From: Catenulispora acidiphila DSM 44928
Lineage (GTDB): Bacteria; Actinomycetota; Actinomycetes; Streptomycetales; Catenulisporaceae
Assembly: GCF_000024025.1 (NCBI RefSeq)
Contig: NC_013131.1
Span: forward strand, 4,836,001-4,900,000
DNA length: 64,000 bases
Direction of reading: 5' to 3'
In this document: in pieces, positions 15,071-23,077 of the stretch
Position numbering within the stretch: position 1 is the stretch's first letter
Layout: the number at the start of each line of letters is the position of its first letter
Position numbers and translations under genes: made by a program
The notes under the pieces: generated by a model
What the model was told of the DNA's origin: nothing
The model's input: only the letters and a program-made list of their open reading frames with translations
The model's database searches: none

Positions 15071-15391
15071 TCAGTTGGTCTCCAGCACCTCGGCGAAGGC
15101 GAGGATCACGCCGCTGGTCGCGTGCTGCTTCGTGGCGCCGACGAGCGGACCGGCTTCGGCGGCTGCCGCGCTGGCGGCCGCGTAGTCGGCGAAGTACAGG
15201 TCCAGGAGGCGGTAGGCGGGGGTGGCGCTGCCGTCCTCCTTCGGCCAGACCTTCGCGGCCTCCAGGCGGAGCAGGCCGGGGAGCTTGCGGGCCAGGGCGA
15301 GCTGGTCGGGGTAGGCGGCTTCGAACGCCTCGGGGTCGGCGGGGTTGGAGTAGACGAAGGTGATCTTGGTCTGGTTGACGTGCTCGGTCAT
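15071..15391 (-). CDS. EthD-family protein
   Basis: 106-residue dimeric ferredoxin-like alpha/beta barrel protein. KITFVYSNPADPEAFEAAYPDQLALARKLPGL and the C-terminal TSGVILAFAEVL match EthD. The family includes small reductases and cyclase-like proteins of unsettled mechanism. The ATG at 15391 follows GGAGGTCGCC. It is divergent from an AraC-type regulator carrying a cupin domain; the 115-bp gap is the probable control region. The substrate is unknown. Confidence 0.88.
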   Translation of the reverse strand: MTEHVNQTKITFVYSNPADPEAFEAAYPDQLALARKLPGLLRLEAAKVWPKEDGSATPAYRLLDLYFADYAAASAAAAEAGPLVGATKQHATSGVILAFAEVLETN

Positions 15392-15506
15392 GGCGACCTC
15401 CTGGTTGTCAGCTTCGAGGAGCGCGAGTGGGCCGTGCGGAGGTTGTTCCGTAGGGTGGGTCCCTCTCACTGATTGACGAGCGTATTCAGAGGAATGAGCA
15501 GGTACC

Positions 15507-16454
15507 ATGACCGCTCCGCCGGAAAACCTTGCAGATCGTCCAGCGGCGACGGATTCGGACCTGCCGCACGACCTGCTCTCGGAGCTGCTGCGCAGCGTGC
15601 GGCTGACCGGCGAGCGGATCGTCGCGTACACCCCGTCGCCGTTGTTCTCCGTCGAGTTCGCGGACCGAGGCAGCCTGCACATCGTCGAAGAGGGCGAAGT
15701 CACGCTGCGGATCGAGGGCTCCCCGCACGTCGAGCACCTGTGCGCCGGTGACTTCGTCCTGCTCCCGCGCGGCGACGCGCACTCCATCAGCGATGCCGGC
15801 CTCGGCGGCAGCCCAGCCGGTGGCGACGCCGACCGCCGCCCCGCGCGCTGGCTGTGCGGCACGTTCACCATCGGCGACCCGCAAGCCAGCCACCTGCTCG
15901 GCAGCCTCCCGGCGGTGATCATCCTGCGCGGCTCCGGCGGCCCGGACCTGGAAGCCCTCGAAGGGCTCGAAGTCGCCCGCCGGATGATCGTGCTGGAGAT
16001 GCAGTCGCCGTCGCAGGGCTCTGCGGTGATGGTCGCGCGCATCCTTGACCTGATCTTCATCCAGATCATGCGCACCTGGGCCGCCGGCGCGGACGTCGAG
16101 CCCAACTGGCTGGCCGGCGCCTTCGACCCCCAGATCGGCCTGGCGCTGAGCGCCATCCACCGCGACCCCGGCCGCGAATGGACGGTCGAGGAGCTGGCGC
16201 GCGCCTGCAACCTGTCCCGCTCGTCCTTCGCGGCCCGCTTCGTCGAGCGCGTCGGCAAGCCGCCGGCCACCTACCTCGCGCACGTGCGCCTGGACGCCGC
16301 CACCACCCTGCTCCGCGACACCTTCCTGCCGGTCACGCAGGTCGCCGAGACCGTCGGCTACGCCTCAGAAGCCGCCTTCAGCCGCGCGTTCAAGAACCGC
16401 TACGGCACGCCGCCGGCGCGCTGGCGGCGGGACATCCGGTACCCGCTGAGCTGA
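15507..16454 (+). CDS. AraC-family regulator with N-terminal cupin domain
   Basis: 315 residues. An AraC-type cupin (about 35-190: LHIVEEGEVTLRIEG, LCAGDFVLLPRGDAHSI) is followed by a double helix-turn-helix DNA-binding domain (about 215-310). The second HTH has the family signature VTQVAETVGYASEAAFSRAFKNRYGTPPARWR. These regulators usually activate a neighbouring gene upon binding a small hydrophobic or aromatic ligand; the divergent EthD-family gene is the likely target. The start at 15507 follows an AGGAATGAGC region. Confidence 0.93.
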   Translation: MTAPPENLADRPAATDSDLPHDLLSELLRSVRLTGERIVAYTPSPLFSVEFADRGSLHIVEEGEVTLRIEGSPHVEHLCAGDFVLLPRGDAHSISDAGLGGSPAGGDADRRPARWLCGTFTIGDPQASHLLGSLPAVIILRGSGGPDLEALEGLEVARRMIVLEMQSPSQGSAVMVARILDLIFIQIMRTWAAGADVEPNWLAGAFDPQIGLALSAIHRDPGREWTVEELARACNLSRSSFAARFVERVGKPPATYLAHVRLDAATTLLRDTFLPVTQVAETVGYASEAAFSRAFKNRYGTPPARWRRDIRYPLS

Positions 16455-16538
16455 CGCCTTTCGCCGGGCGCCGTCGGCGCGAGATCATGGGTGTACCGAC
16501 AGCGTCGGCGCACAAGGCACAAGCCACAAGGGGGAACG

Positions 16539-17063
16539 ATGGGCTTTGACAGTGCCGTCCCGTACCCGGGCGTGACAGGCAGCCGACCGCAGGTGCGCGT
16601 CGACCTCCTGCTCGCCGGTATCGCCGCAGCCGTCGGCGCCGCCATCGTCGTGGCTGCCGCGGTGGTTCCCGTGGTCACGCTCCAATCCCCACCGGCGATC
16701 GCGACGGCCTCCGCGGGCTACACCGCCACTCCAACGCCCTCGAGCCCACCGGTGATGAAGGCACAGCCGCGCGTCACGCTGCTCGCGCACGACGGCTTCG
16801 CAGCCCTCGGACTCGCGGCGATCCCGCTGGTGGTGGCGCTCGGAGTGGGTCTGCTGCTCTGGTACGCCGGTCCTCGCGGTTCGCGCCCGGCGACCTCGAC
16901 CGCCTGGGTGCTCGCGGTTGTTCTGACGGCGGCTGCCGTGGTCGGCTTCGTCACGATCCTGATCGGCGTGGTGGCGATCCCGGTCGGCGTGCTGCTGATT
17001 CTCGCCTGTACGCAGATCACCTCGCGGGGGAGCGGAAGCCCGGCATCCCGACCAATCGCATGA
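16539..17063 (+). CDS. Small membrane protein of unknown function
   Basis: 174 residues. It has four hydrophobic segments (VDLLLAGIAAAVGAAIVVAAAVV; GLAAIPLVVALGVGLLLW; AWVLAVVLTAAAVVGF; ILIGVVAIPVGVLLILAC) and a Pro/Ser/Thr-rich outer loop (about 55-72). I recognise no family signature. The ATG follows AAGGGGGAACG. It is probably monocistronic; a 9-bp hairpin lies just downstream. Confidence 0.7.
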   Translation: MGFDSAVPYPGVTGSRPQVRVDLLLAGIAAAVGAAIVVAAAVVPVVTLQSPPAIATASAGYTATPTPSSPPVMKAQPRVTLLAHDGFAALGLAAIPLVVALGVGLLLWYAGPRGSRPATSTAWVLAVVLTAAAVVGFVTILIGVVAIPVGVLLILACTQITSRGSGSPASRPIA

Positions 17064-17081
17064 GCCGCTCAGCGCGGGATC

Positions 17082-17102
17082 CCGGCGGCGAAACGCCGCC
17101 GG
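17082..17102. terminator. GC hairpin, probable terminator
   Basis: CCGGCGGCG-AAA-CGCCGCCGG, a perfect 9-bp stem with a 3-nt loop, 19 bp after the membrane-protein stop and between convergent genes. Confidence 0.6.
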
Positions 17103-17131
17103 CACGAACGAACCCCCGGACATGTTCCGGA

Positions 17132-17290
17132 TCACCGTGAGATGTCGGCTCTCAGTTGGCTCGGAGCTGAACGCGACTGCGGCCAAGCCGGTCGTCCCGC
17201 CGGGCTCAGCAGCCGCAGGAGCGCCTCGGTCGGCGCCGCCGGATTGGCCGCGACGCCGCGAGCCCAGGCGATAGCCATCTCACTGTCCAT
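17132..17290 (-). CDS. Possible small protein (LRV-like fragment)
   Basis: A 52-codon frame downstream of the ROK gene. The peptide begins MDSEMAIAWARGVAANPAAP and continues TEALLRLLSPAGRPAW. This resembles one unit of leucine-rich-repeat-variant proteins (V-A-x-N-P-x-x-P-x-x-A-L-x-x-L). A G-rich stretch precedes the ATG. It could be a small gene cotranscribed with the ROK regulator, a gene remnant, or chance. It explains most of an otherwise empty interval. Low confidence. Confidence 0.35.
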   Translation of the reverse strand: MDSEMAIAWARGVAANPAAPTEALLRLLSPAGRPAWPQSRSAPSQLRADISR

Positions 17291-17311
17291 GTCCGCCAAC
17301 CCCCCGCCCTC

Positions 17312-18484
17312 TCATCCCCGCTGCCGAGGCGCGGCCAGCGGCGCCGCCAGCACCACCCGGGCGGCGCTGGCTGCGATCACCTCATCGTGCCACGGCCGGA
17401 CTTCGATGCGGGTGTCGCGGACGGCGGGGAGGAGGTGGTCCAGGAGTGCTTCGTGCAGGGGGTCGTCGAGGAGGTCCCAGATGGCGGTGATCTCGCCGAT
17501 GATGATGACGCTGCGCGGGCCGAGCAGGTTGACCACGCCGGCCAGTGCGCGGCCGAGGAGGGTGGCGGCGTTGTGGAGCAGCTGGACGGCGGCCGGGTCG
17601 CCGTGGCGGGCGGCCGTGCCGAGGTCGTCGAGGTCTGATTCGGCGGGCAGGATGCCGGCTTCGTGGGCTGTCCGGAGCAAGGCCTCGGTGCTGACCAGCG
17701 ATTCCAGGCAGCCGCGGTTGCCGCAGACGCATTGCGGTCCATCCGGCTGGACCGGCATGTGTCCGAACTCGCCGGCGGCTCCTGCGGCGCCTCGGTAGGG
17801 CGCGCCGTCCAGGACCATGCCCAGCCCGATGCCCTGGCCGATCGCGGCGAGCAGGAAGTCGGCCTCGTCGGCGCCCGGACCGTAGAGGCGTTCGGCGGCG
17901 GTCACCGCGCTGATGTCGTTGTCGACGAACACCGGCACGCCGAGCGCTTCGCGCAGCCGCGCCGCCAGCGGCAGACCGGTCCAGCCCAGCCGCACCGACA
18001 TGCTCAGGGTTCCGGTCTCCGGCTCGACGATGCCGGGCACCGCCACGCCGACTCCCGCCAGCGGCAGTCCGCGCCGTTCGATCTCCTCGATCTCCGAGCG
18101 GATCAGGGCGGTGAGAGTCTCGACCGCGTCCGGGGAGGCCGGGTCGAAGGCGTGCCGGAAGCTGTGCACGACGGTGGCGTCCAGGCGGCTGGTCACGCCG
18201 GTGACGTGCTCGTGCGCGACCTGGATGCCGATGGTGTGCGCCGATCCGGGGACCAGCGACAGCGGGACCGAGGGACGTCCGCCGCCGCCCGCCGACGGTC
18301 GCGGCGCCTCCTCGACCAGCAGTCCTTCAGCGAGCAGTCGCCGGGTGCCCTGGGTGATCGTCGCAGGGCTCAGCTCCAGCATCTCGGCGATCTGCGCGCG
18401 GCTGAGCGGACCGCGCCGCGCCAGCAGCGCGAGCACCGCGGTGCGGGTCATGTCCCCGGAGATCGAGCCGGCACCCCACCGCAT
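17312..18484 (-). CDS. ROK-family transcriptional regulator (NagC/XylR type)
   Basis: 390 residues. The N-terminal winged helix (TRTAVLALLARRGPLSRAQIAEMLELSPATITQ) is followed by a ROK sugar-kinase-like domain. The domain contains GVGVAVPGIVEPETG, VFVDNDISAVTAAE, the acidic hydrophilic site IGQGIGLGMVLDG and the zinc-binding motif CVCGNRGCLES. ROK regulators are sugar-responsive repressors. It is divergent from a secreted GH5 cellulase whose promoter is overlapped by a TTAATT/AATTAA inverted repeat; I infer that this protein controls it. The ATG at 18484 gives a complete N-terminus; an ATG at 18451 is an alternative. Confidence 0.93.
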   Translation of the reverse strand: MRWGAGSISGDMTRTAVLALLARRGPLSRAQIAEMLELSPATITQGTRRLLAEGLLVEEAPRPSAGGGGRPSVPLSLVPGSAHTIGIQVAHEHVTGVTSRLDATVVHSFRHAFDPASPDAVETLTALIRSEIEEIERRGLPLAGVGVAVPGIVEPETGTLSMSVRLGWTGLPLAARLREALGVPVFVDNDISAVTAAERLYGPGADEADFLLAAIGQGIGLGMVLDGAPYRGAAGAAGEFGHMPVQPDGPQCVCGNRGCLESLVSTEALLRTAHEAGILPAESDLDDLGTAARHGDPAAVQLLHNAATLLGRALAGVVNLLGPRSVIIIGEITAIWDLLDDPLHEALLDHLLPAVRDTRIEVRPWHDEVIAASAARVVLAAPLAAPRQRG

Positions 18485-18593
18485 ATCAACCACTTTCTGA
18501 AAGGGACGATCGCGCGCCACGTCGTTGCCCGTGCCGCGCGCGCTGATGGGGAAATCGTAGTGGTCCGGAGCCGTTCGCTCCGCGAGCCGCCCC

Positions 18594-18651
18594 TTGACAG
18601 TGCCTTCGGCGCGGCTCTAGCTTCCCTCCAGTTAATTTACACCCGAATTAA
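18594..18651 (+). promoter_or_regulatory. GH5 promoter with overlapping inverted-repeat operator
   Basis: TTGACA (18594-18599), 18-nt spacer, TAGCTT (18618-18623) form a housekeeping-type promoter. The AT-rich inverted repeat TTAATT-N8-AATTAA (18632-18651) covers the expected transcription start. This is a classical repressor position, probably for the divergent ROK regulator. Confidence 0.75.
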
Positions 18652-18666
18652 TTGAGGGAGTACCTG

Positions 18667-20151
18667 ATGCGTCATCCCCTCGTGCGCTTGCGCCGCACCA
18701 CTCTCGTCCTCGCGGCCGGCGCGCTCGCGGTCGCGGCGACCAGCGGTTTCGCCGCCTACGCCGCGGCTGCCAGCCCGGCTGCGGCCGCCGCTGCCACCCA
18801 GAGCGCGCCGTCAGCCGCCGCCCCGCCGAGCAGCTTCCACGGCGTGAACTGGGCCGACCCCCGCGACAACTACGCCAGCGACGCCGTCGTCCCCAGCGGC
18901 CTGAGCGTCACCGACGACTACCGCACCGTCTACCGCACGACCCAGAAAATGGTCGACGGCTTCCGCACCAACCTCGGTGCCAACACCCTGCGACTCCCGA
19001 TCAACCCCGCGAGCGTCGGCACCGCCTGGTGGAAGTCCTACCGCGCGACGATCGACGCCGCGACCGCGTCCGGCGACAAGGTGATCCTCAGCTACTGGGA
19101 GTCGCCGACCGCGAAGGACGGCAAGATCGACGACGTCGCCACCTGGAACCAGATGTGGGACACGGTCACCGCCGAATACCGCACCAACCCGCGCGTCTAC
19201 TTCGAGCCGATGAACGAGCCCTTCGGCTACACCCTCGACCAGTGGGTGCAGGTCTGCACCGGCTGGCTCGCCCAGCACGCCGACGTCCCGCGCGATCACG
19301 TCGTCATCTCCGGTACCGGCTACAACGACAACGTCACCGGCGTCGGCGCCACCCAGGCCTTGAGCGGCACGCTGCTCTCGCTGCACTTCTACGGCTACTG
19401 GGCCAGCGCTACCACCGAGGCGGACTGGATCAGCAACCTGCTTCCCCGCATCGGCGGCTACGCCTCCCGCACCATCATCGACGAAGCCGGCTCCCCGATG
19501 ACCGTCGGCCTGAACTACGGCAACCACAACGGAAACGTCTTCACCGCCTACTTCGCCGCCGTCACCGACATCGCGCGGGGGATGGGCATGGGGATGGTCT
19601 ACTGGCCCGGGCTGCGAACCGGCGACTCCTACTCGATAGAGAGCCTGGATGCCAAGGGATACCTGCAGAACAACAGCGCCAGCGGCGTCGCGCAGCTGAA
19701 GTGGGGCTACGGCCTGGGCACCGTCCCGCCGGTCAACGACCAGCCGCCGGCGCCCGCCGGAACGCAGGTCACTGAGACCGCCTCGGGCCGCTGCCTGGAC
19801 GTCCCCGGCTACTCCACGACCAGCGGAACCCAGCTCGACCTGTGGGACTGCAACGGCGGCGGGAACCAGTCGTGGGACTACACCGCCACCCACCTGCTGA
19901 CGGTCTACAGCACCAAGTGCATGCAGGCCGGCACGGGAACCGGAACCGTGACCGCGGGCGCCGCAGTCGTCATCGAGGACTGCACCGGTCTGCCGGCCCA
20001 GCAGTGGACCGTCGCGGCGAACGGCACGATCGCCAGCGCCGCCGACGCCAGCCTGTGCCTGGACACCACCGGCTCGGCGAGCGCCGACGGCTCCACGGCG
20101 GTCGTCGCGGCGTGCTCGGGCTCGGCGAGTCAGAACTGGAAGCTCGGATGA
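18667..20151 (+). CDS. Secreted GH5 cellulase with C-terminal ricin-type lectin domain
   Basis: 494 residues. A signal peptide (about 1-36) and an Ala-rich stretch precede a GH5 TIM barrel (about 55-360). The acid/base is Glu184 in YFEPMNEPFGYT and the nucleophile Glu273 in RTIIDEAGSP. The C-terminal ~130 residues are a ricin B/CBM13 beta-trefoil with three repeats (GRCLDVPGYSTTSGTQLDLWDC, KCMQAG, LCLDTTG...QNWKLG). It hydrolyses beta-1,4-glucan or a related glycan outside the cell. The ATG at 18667 follows GGGAG. It is probably repressed by the divergent ROK protein. Confidence 0.92.
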   Translation: MRHPLVRLRRTTLVLAAGALAVAATSGFAAYAAAASPAAAAAATQSAPSAAAPPSSFHGVNWADPRDNYASDAVVPSGLSVTDDYRTVYRTTQKMVDGFRTNLGANTLRLPINPASVGTAWWKSYRATIDAATASGDKVILSYWESPTAKDGKIDDVATWNQMWDTVTAEYRTNPRVYFEPMNEPFGYTLDQWVQVCTGWLAQHADVPRDHVVISGTGYNDNVTGVGATQALSGTLLSLHFYGYWASATTEADWISNLLPRIGGYASRTIIDEAGSPMTVGLNYGNHNGNVFTAYFAAVTDIARGMGMGMVYWPGLRTGDSYSIESLDAKGYLQNNSASGVAQLKWGYGLGTVPPVNDQPPAPAGTQVTETASGRCLDVPGYSTTSGTQLDLWDCNGGGNQSWDYTATHLLTVYSTKCMQAGTGTGTVTAGAAVVIEDCTGLPAQQWTVAANGTIASAADASLCLDTTGSASADGSTAVVAACSGSASQNWKLG

Positions 20152-20184
20152 GCCGCACGCGGGCCTGATGCCAACTACGATGAA

Positions 20185-20224
20185 GGGAAGCATCGCCTGA
20201 GAGCCATCTCAGCTGATGCTTCCC
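20185..20224 (+). terminator. Composite hairpin terminator after GH5
   Basis: GGGAAGCATC (20185-20194) pairs with GATGCTTCCC (20215-20224), and an inner TGAGA/TCTCA stem lies at 20198-20211. It sits 34 bp after the GH5 stop. Confidence 0.7.
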
Positions 20225-20246
20225 TGGGCGGGCACGGCGAGATCGG

Positions 20247-21473
20247 GTGGAAACGCCGGTGACGGCTGGTGTCGAGGACGGCCTCCATATCGAGCGGCAC
20301 GTCGGCGCGGTCCTGACCGCGGTGGCGGTGACCGCTCGCGCGGTCGCGTTGGTGAGCGCCGTCATCAGCCTCGTCGTCGGCTTGCAGGAGAGGCAGTTCG
20401 CCCACGCCCGGCTCGCGGTCGTCGCCTACGTCGCGGTCGGTCTGTGGTCCCTGATATACCTGGCGCGAGCCCGCGGCGGTCCGCCGGCGCTGTGGGCCAG
20501 CACCATCGACATCGCGGTCCTGGCCGCCGCGATGCCCGCGCTCCGGGTCGCCGGGCGCCCGGGCTACTTCGACAACGTCAGCAACTCGGCGCTGGAGCCG
20601 TTCGTCTCCGCCGTCCTGGTCGGGGTGGCGATCCACGCCTCGACCCGGCGCACCCTGGTCGCCTGCGCCGTCCTCGGCGCCTCCTACCTGGCGACGGTCA
20701 CCACCCACCTGTCGGTCGTCAAGGTGACCAACGCCGGCGGCGACCTGGCCTGGCTCATCGGCATCGCGCTGGTCTGCCTGGTCGGCGCGCGCCGTCTGCA
20801 CCGCGCAGCCGCGGCTGTCGGCGCCGGCGCGCGGTCGGTGGTGACCGAGCGGGAACAGCTGGCCGAGGACCGGGGACGCGATCTGGAGCGCCGCCGCCAG
20901 CTGGAAGGGCAGCGGCGGCGCCATCTGGAGCTGCATGACGGACCGCTGGCCCTGCTGACCGCGATGTCCCGGCCGGCGCCGGTCGGCCATCCGGACGCCC
21001 GGGTCCGGGAGCGGTGCGCGGCGAACGCCGACCTGCTGCGCGGTCTGCTGAGCGAGGAGGACGACACCGGCTGCGAATCAGTACCCGAACTCCGCCTCGG
21101 TCTGGTCGGCGCCGGAGCCGACTGCGCCGCGCTGGGTCTGCGGGTGCGCTTCCAGTTCGGTTCGCTGCCCGCGCAGGTTCCCGAGCCGGTCGTCGAGGCG
21201 ATGTGCGGGGCGACGCGCGCCGCGCTGAACAACGTCCTGGCCCACGCCGGGACCCGTACCGCCTGGGTCACGGTCGACGCGGCGGCGGACAACGCGGAGG
21301 CGGTGACCGTGGACATCGTCGACTGCGGCAGCGGATTCGACCCCGGCACGACCGCGGCGGGCGTCGGGCTGCCCGCGGCGATCGGCGGCCGGATGGCCGA
21401 GGTCGGCGGCGCGGCCGGGGTGGACAGCGTGCCGGGGAACGGGACGTGGGTCCGGCTGCGGTGGCCGGCGTGA
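20247..21473 (+). CDS. Sensor histidine kinase, NarL-type two-component system
   Basis: 408 residues. The N-terminal half (about 20-185) has five or six membrane helices. The dimerisation/phosphoacceptor motif HLELHDGPLALLTAMS (HisKA_3-like, His-Asp) comes next. The HATPase part has an N-box-like ALNNVLAHAG and a G-box-like DCGSGFDPG and GVGLPA; the glycine-rich C-terminus is intact (GNGTWVRLRWPA). The GTG start has GGGC upstream only. Its stop overlaps the response-regulator start (GTGA). The signal is unknown. The small secreted protein immediately downstream may be a target. Confidence 0.88.
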   Translation: METPVTAGVEDGLHIERHVGAVLTAVAVTARAVALVSAVISLVVGLQERQFAHARLAVVAYVAVGLWSLIYLARARGGPPALWASTIDIAVLAAAMPALRVAGRPGYFDNVSNSALEPFVSAVLVGVAIHASTRRTLVACAVLGASYLATVTTHLSVVKVTNAGGDLAWLIGIALVCLVGARRLHRAAAAVGAGARSVVTEREQLAEDRGRDLERRRQLEGQRRRHLELHDGPLALLTAMSRPAPVGHPDARVRERCAANADLLRGLLSEEDDTGCESVPELRLGLVGAGADCAALGLRVRFQFGSLPAQVPEPVVEAMCGATRAALNNVLAHAGTRTAWVTVDAAADNAEAVTVDIVDCGSGFDPGTTAAGVGLPAAIGGRMAEVGGAAGVDSVPGNGTWVRLRWPA

Positions 21474-22039
21474 TCCGGGTCGCGGTCGTCGACGACGACC
21501 GGCTCGCCCCGGCCGGTATCAGGGCCCTGCTGGCGGCGCAGCCGGACATCGAGGTCTGCGCGGTGCACACCACCTTGGCCGGGCATCTGGACGCCGCCGT
21601 CGAGGCCGACGTGGTGCTGCTGGACCTGCTGCTGCAGGACGGCGTGCCCCCGGCGCGCAACATCGCCGCGCTGGTGCGCGCCGGACGCACCGTGCTGGTC
21701 ATGTCCGTGCACGCCGACCACCAGCAGGTCTGGGCCGCGATGCAGGCCGGCGCCGGCGGCTACCTCATCAAGGACGACGACCCCGACCAGCTCGCCGAGG
21801 CCATCCGGACCGTCCACGTCGGCGACGTGGCGATCACCCCGGAGCTGGCGTTCGTCATCAGTCTCAGTCCGCCGCTGCTGTCCCCGACCGAACAGCAGGT
21901 GCTGCTCTTGCGCAGCCGCGGGCACACCTACGAGGCGATCGCGCACCGGTTGAACGTGGACAAGTCCACGGTCGCCACGCTGCTGCGCCGGGCCGGGGAC
22001 AAGTTCGCCAAACGTGCGGCCAGGCAACGGATTCCGTAG
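21470..22039 (+). CDS. Response regulator (NarL/LuxR-like)
   Basis: 189 residues. The receiver domain has the acidic pocket VVDDDR, the phosphoacceptor Asp in ADVVLLDLLL and the conserved Lys in YLIKDDD. The C-terminal helix-turn-helix (LSPTEQQVLLLRSRGHTYEAIAHRLNVDKSTVATLLRRA) is a GerE-like domain with a slightly divergent sequence. It is translationally coupled to the kinase gene by a GTGA overlap, so the pair is cognate. A near-palindrome TGTCACACCGGTGCGACA at 22090-22107, before the next gene, is a candidate binding site. Confidence 0.9.
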   Translation: MIRVAVVDDDRLAPAGIRALLAAQPDIEVCAVHTTLAGHLDAAVEADVVLLDLLLQDGVPPARNIAALVRAGRTVLVMSVHADHQQVWAAMQAGAGGYLIKDDDPDQLAEAIRTVHVGDVAITPELAFVISLSPPLLSPTEQQVLLLRSRGHTYEAIAHRLNVDKSTVATLLRRAGDKFAKRAARQRIP

Positions 22040-22089
22040 CTGTCCCTACCTCTAGCCCTCGTCCCGGCCGGCGCGCCAGAGCGGCGCTT

Positions 22090-22107
22090 TGTCACACCGG
22101 TGCGACA
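22090..22107. promoter_or_regulatory. Candidate response-regulator site
   Basis: TGTCACACCGGTGCGACA is symmetrical at 16 of 18 positions and lies 60-80 bp upstream of a small secreted-protein gene, just after the NarL-like regulator. Assignment to that regulator is an inference. Confidence 0.45.
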
Positions 22108-22168
22108 TTGCCGCAGGCCATCGCGGGACCGACCATGGCGGTGTCAGCCACACCATGGAGGAGCACTC

Positions 22169-22450
22169 ATGCGGATCAGGAAAGCCTTCGCCACCGCAGC
22201 GGTACTGGCCGCCGCGCTCGGACCGGTGCTCACCGCGTCCACGGCGAGTGCCGGCATCAGCCCGCCGCCGCACAACAACTGGGCCTGCTACGGCTACGGC
22301 ACCGGCGCGACGTACCAGGAGGCGAAGACCGAGGCCCAGCAGGACATGATCGGCAACAGGACGATCGGAGCGTGGGTCTACACCAGCGGTCAGAACGCCG
22401 ACGGCTCGTACTGGGTGAAGATCTCGGCGGACTGCACGTTCGTCGAGTAG
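22169..22450 (+). CDS. Small secreted two-cysteine protein
   Basis: 93 residues. A Sec signal peptide (MRIRKAFATAAVLAAALGPV, cleaved near ASTASAG) leaves a mature domain of about 60 residues with two Cys (NWACYGYGTG and ADCTFVE), probably one disulfide. I recognise no family. GGAGGAG precedes the ATG. It directly follows the two-component system and may be its output. Confidence 0.75.
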   Translation: MRIRKAFATAAVLAAALGPVLTASTASAGISPPPHNNWACYGYGTGATYQEAKTEAQQDMIGNRTIGAWVYTSGQNADGSYWVKISADCTFVE

Positions 22451-22467
22451 GTCCCCAGGCGCGCGCG

Positions 22468-22506
22468 AGCCTGCCGAGCACCGGATCTCGCGGTGCTCGG
22501 CAGGCT
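22468..22506. terminator. Bidirectional hairpin terminator
   Basis: A perfect 15-bp stem (22468-22482 with 22492-22506) and a 9-nt loop between convergent genes, ending 12 bp before the pyrophosphatase stop. Confidence 0.85.
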
Positions 22507-22518
22507 GCTGCCGTATCT

Positions 22519-23019
22519 CTACTCGGCCGCCGCTTCAGCTTCGGCCAGCCGCCGGCGGTCGGCGGTGATGACCGCCTCGGCGGCGGCGCGGTCGGCCCAG
22601 GTACCGGGGCTGGCCTGGCGGCCGGGCTCGGTGTCCTTGTAGATGTCGAAGAAGTGCCCGATCTCGTCCAGACGCTCCTGTGCCACGTCGCCGAGATCCT
22701 GGATGTCCTCATAGCGGGGGTCGCCCGCCGGCACACACAGGATCTTGTCGTCCTGGCCTCCCTCGTCACGGGAGCGGTAGACCGCCACCGGACGGACGGA
22801 GACCTCCACGCCGGGGAACGCCGGGTCGTCCAGGAGCACGATGGCGTCCAGCGGGTCCCCGTCCAGCGCGAGCGTGCCGGGGATGTAGCCGTAGTCGGCC
22901 GGATAGCTGGTCGAGGTGAACAGCTGCCGCTCCAGCCGGATGCGGCCAAGGCGGTGGTCCATCACGTACTTGTTCCGAGAACCTGCCGGTATCTCGATCA
23001 CCACGTCGAATCGCATCAT
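22519..23019 (-). CDS. ppa: Inorganic pyrophosphatase (family I)
   Basis: 166 residues, the normal bacterial length. It hydrolyses PPi to two phosphates in the cytoplasm, driving biosynthesis. Visible active-site blocks: [23 protein letters not shown] and the signature [10 protein letters not shown] with metal-binding Asp residues, then CVPAGDPRY. The start is [11 protein letters not shown] at 23019; a ribosome site is not obvious. Its placement between carbohydrate-degrading genes has no evident meaning. Confidence 0.95.
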   Translation of the reverse strand: MMRFDVVIEIPAGSRNKYVMDHRLGRIRLERQLFTSTSYPADYGYIPGTLALDGDPLDAIVLLDDPAFPGVEVSVRPVAVYRSRDEGGQDDKILCVPAGDPRYEDIQDLGDVAQERLDEIGHFFDIYKDTEPGRQASPGTWADRAAAEAVITADRRRLAEAEAAAE

Positions 23020-23077
23020 GGTCTTCACGTCGAGGGCGGTACCCGAGATCAGCCTCGCGAACCGTCCCGCGGCCGGA

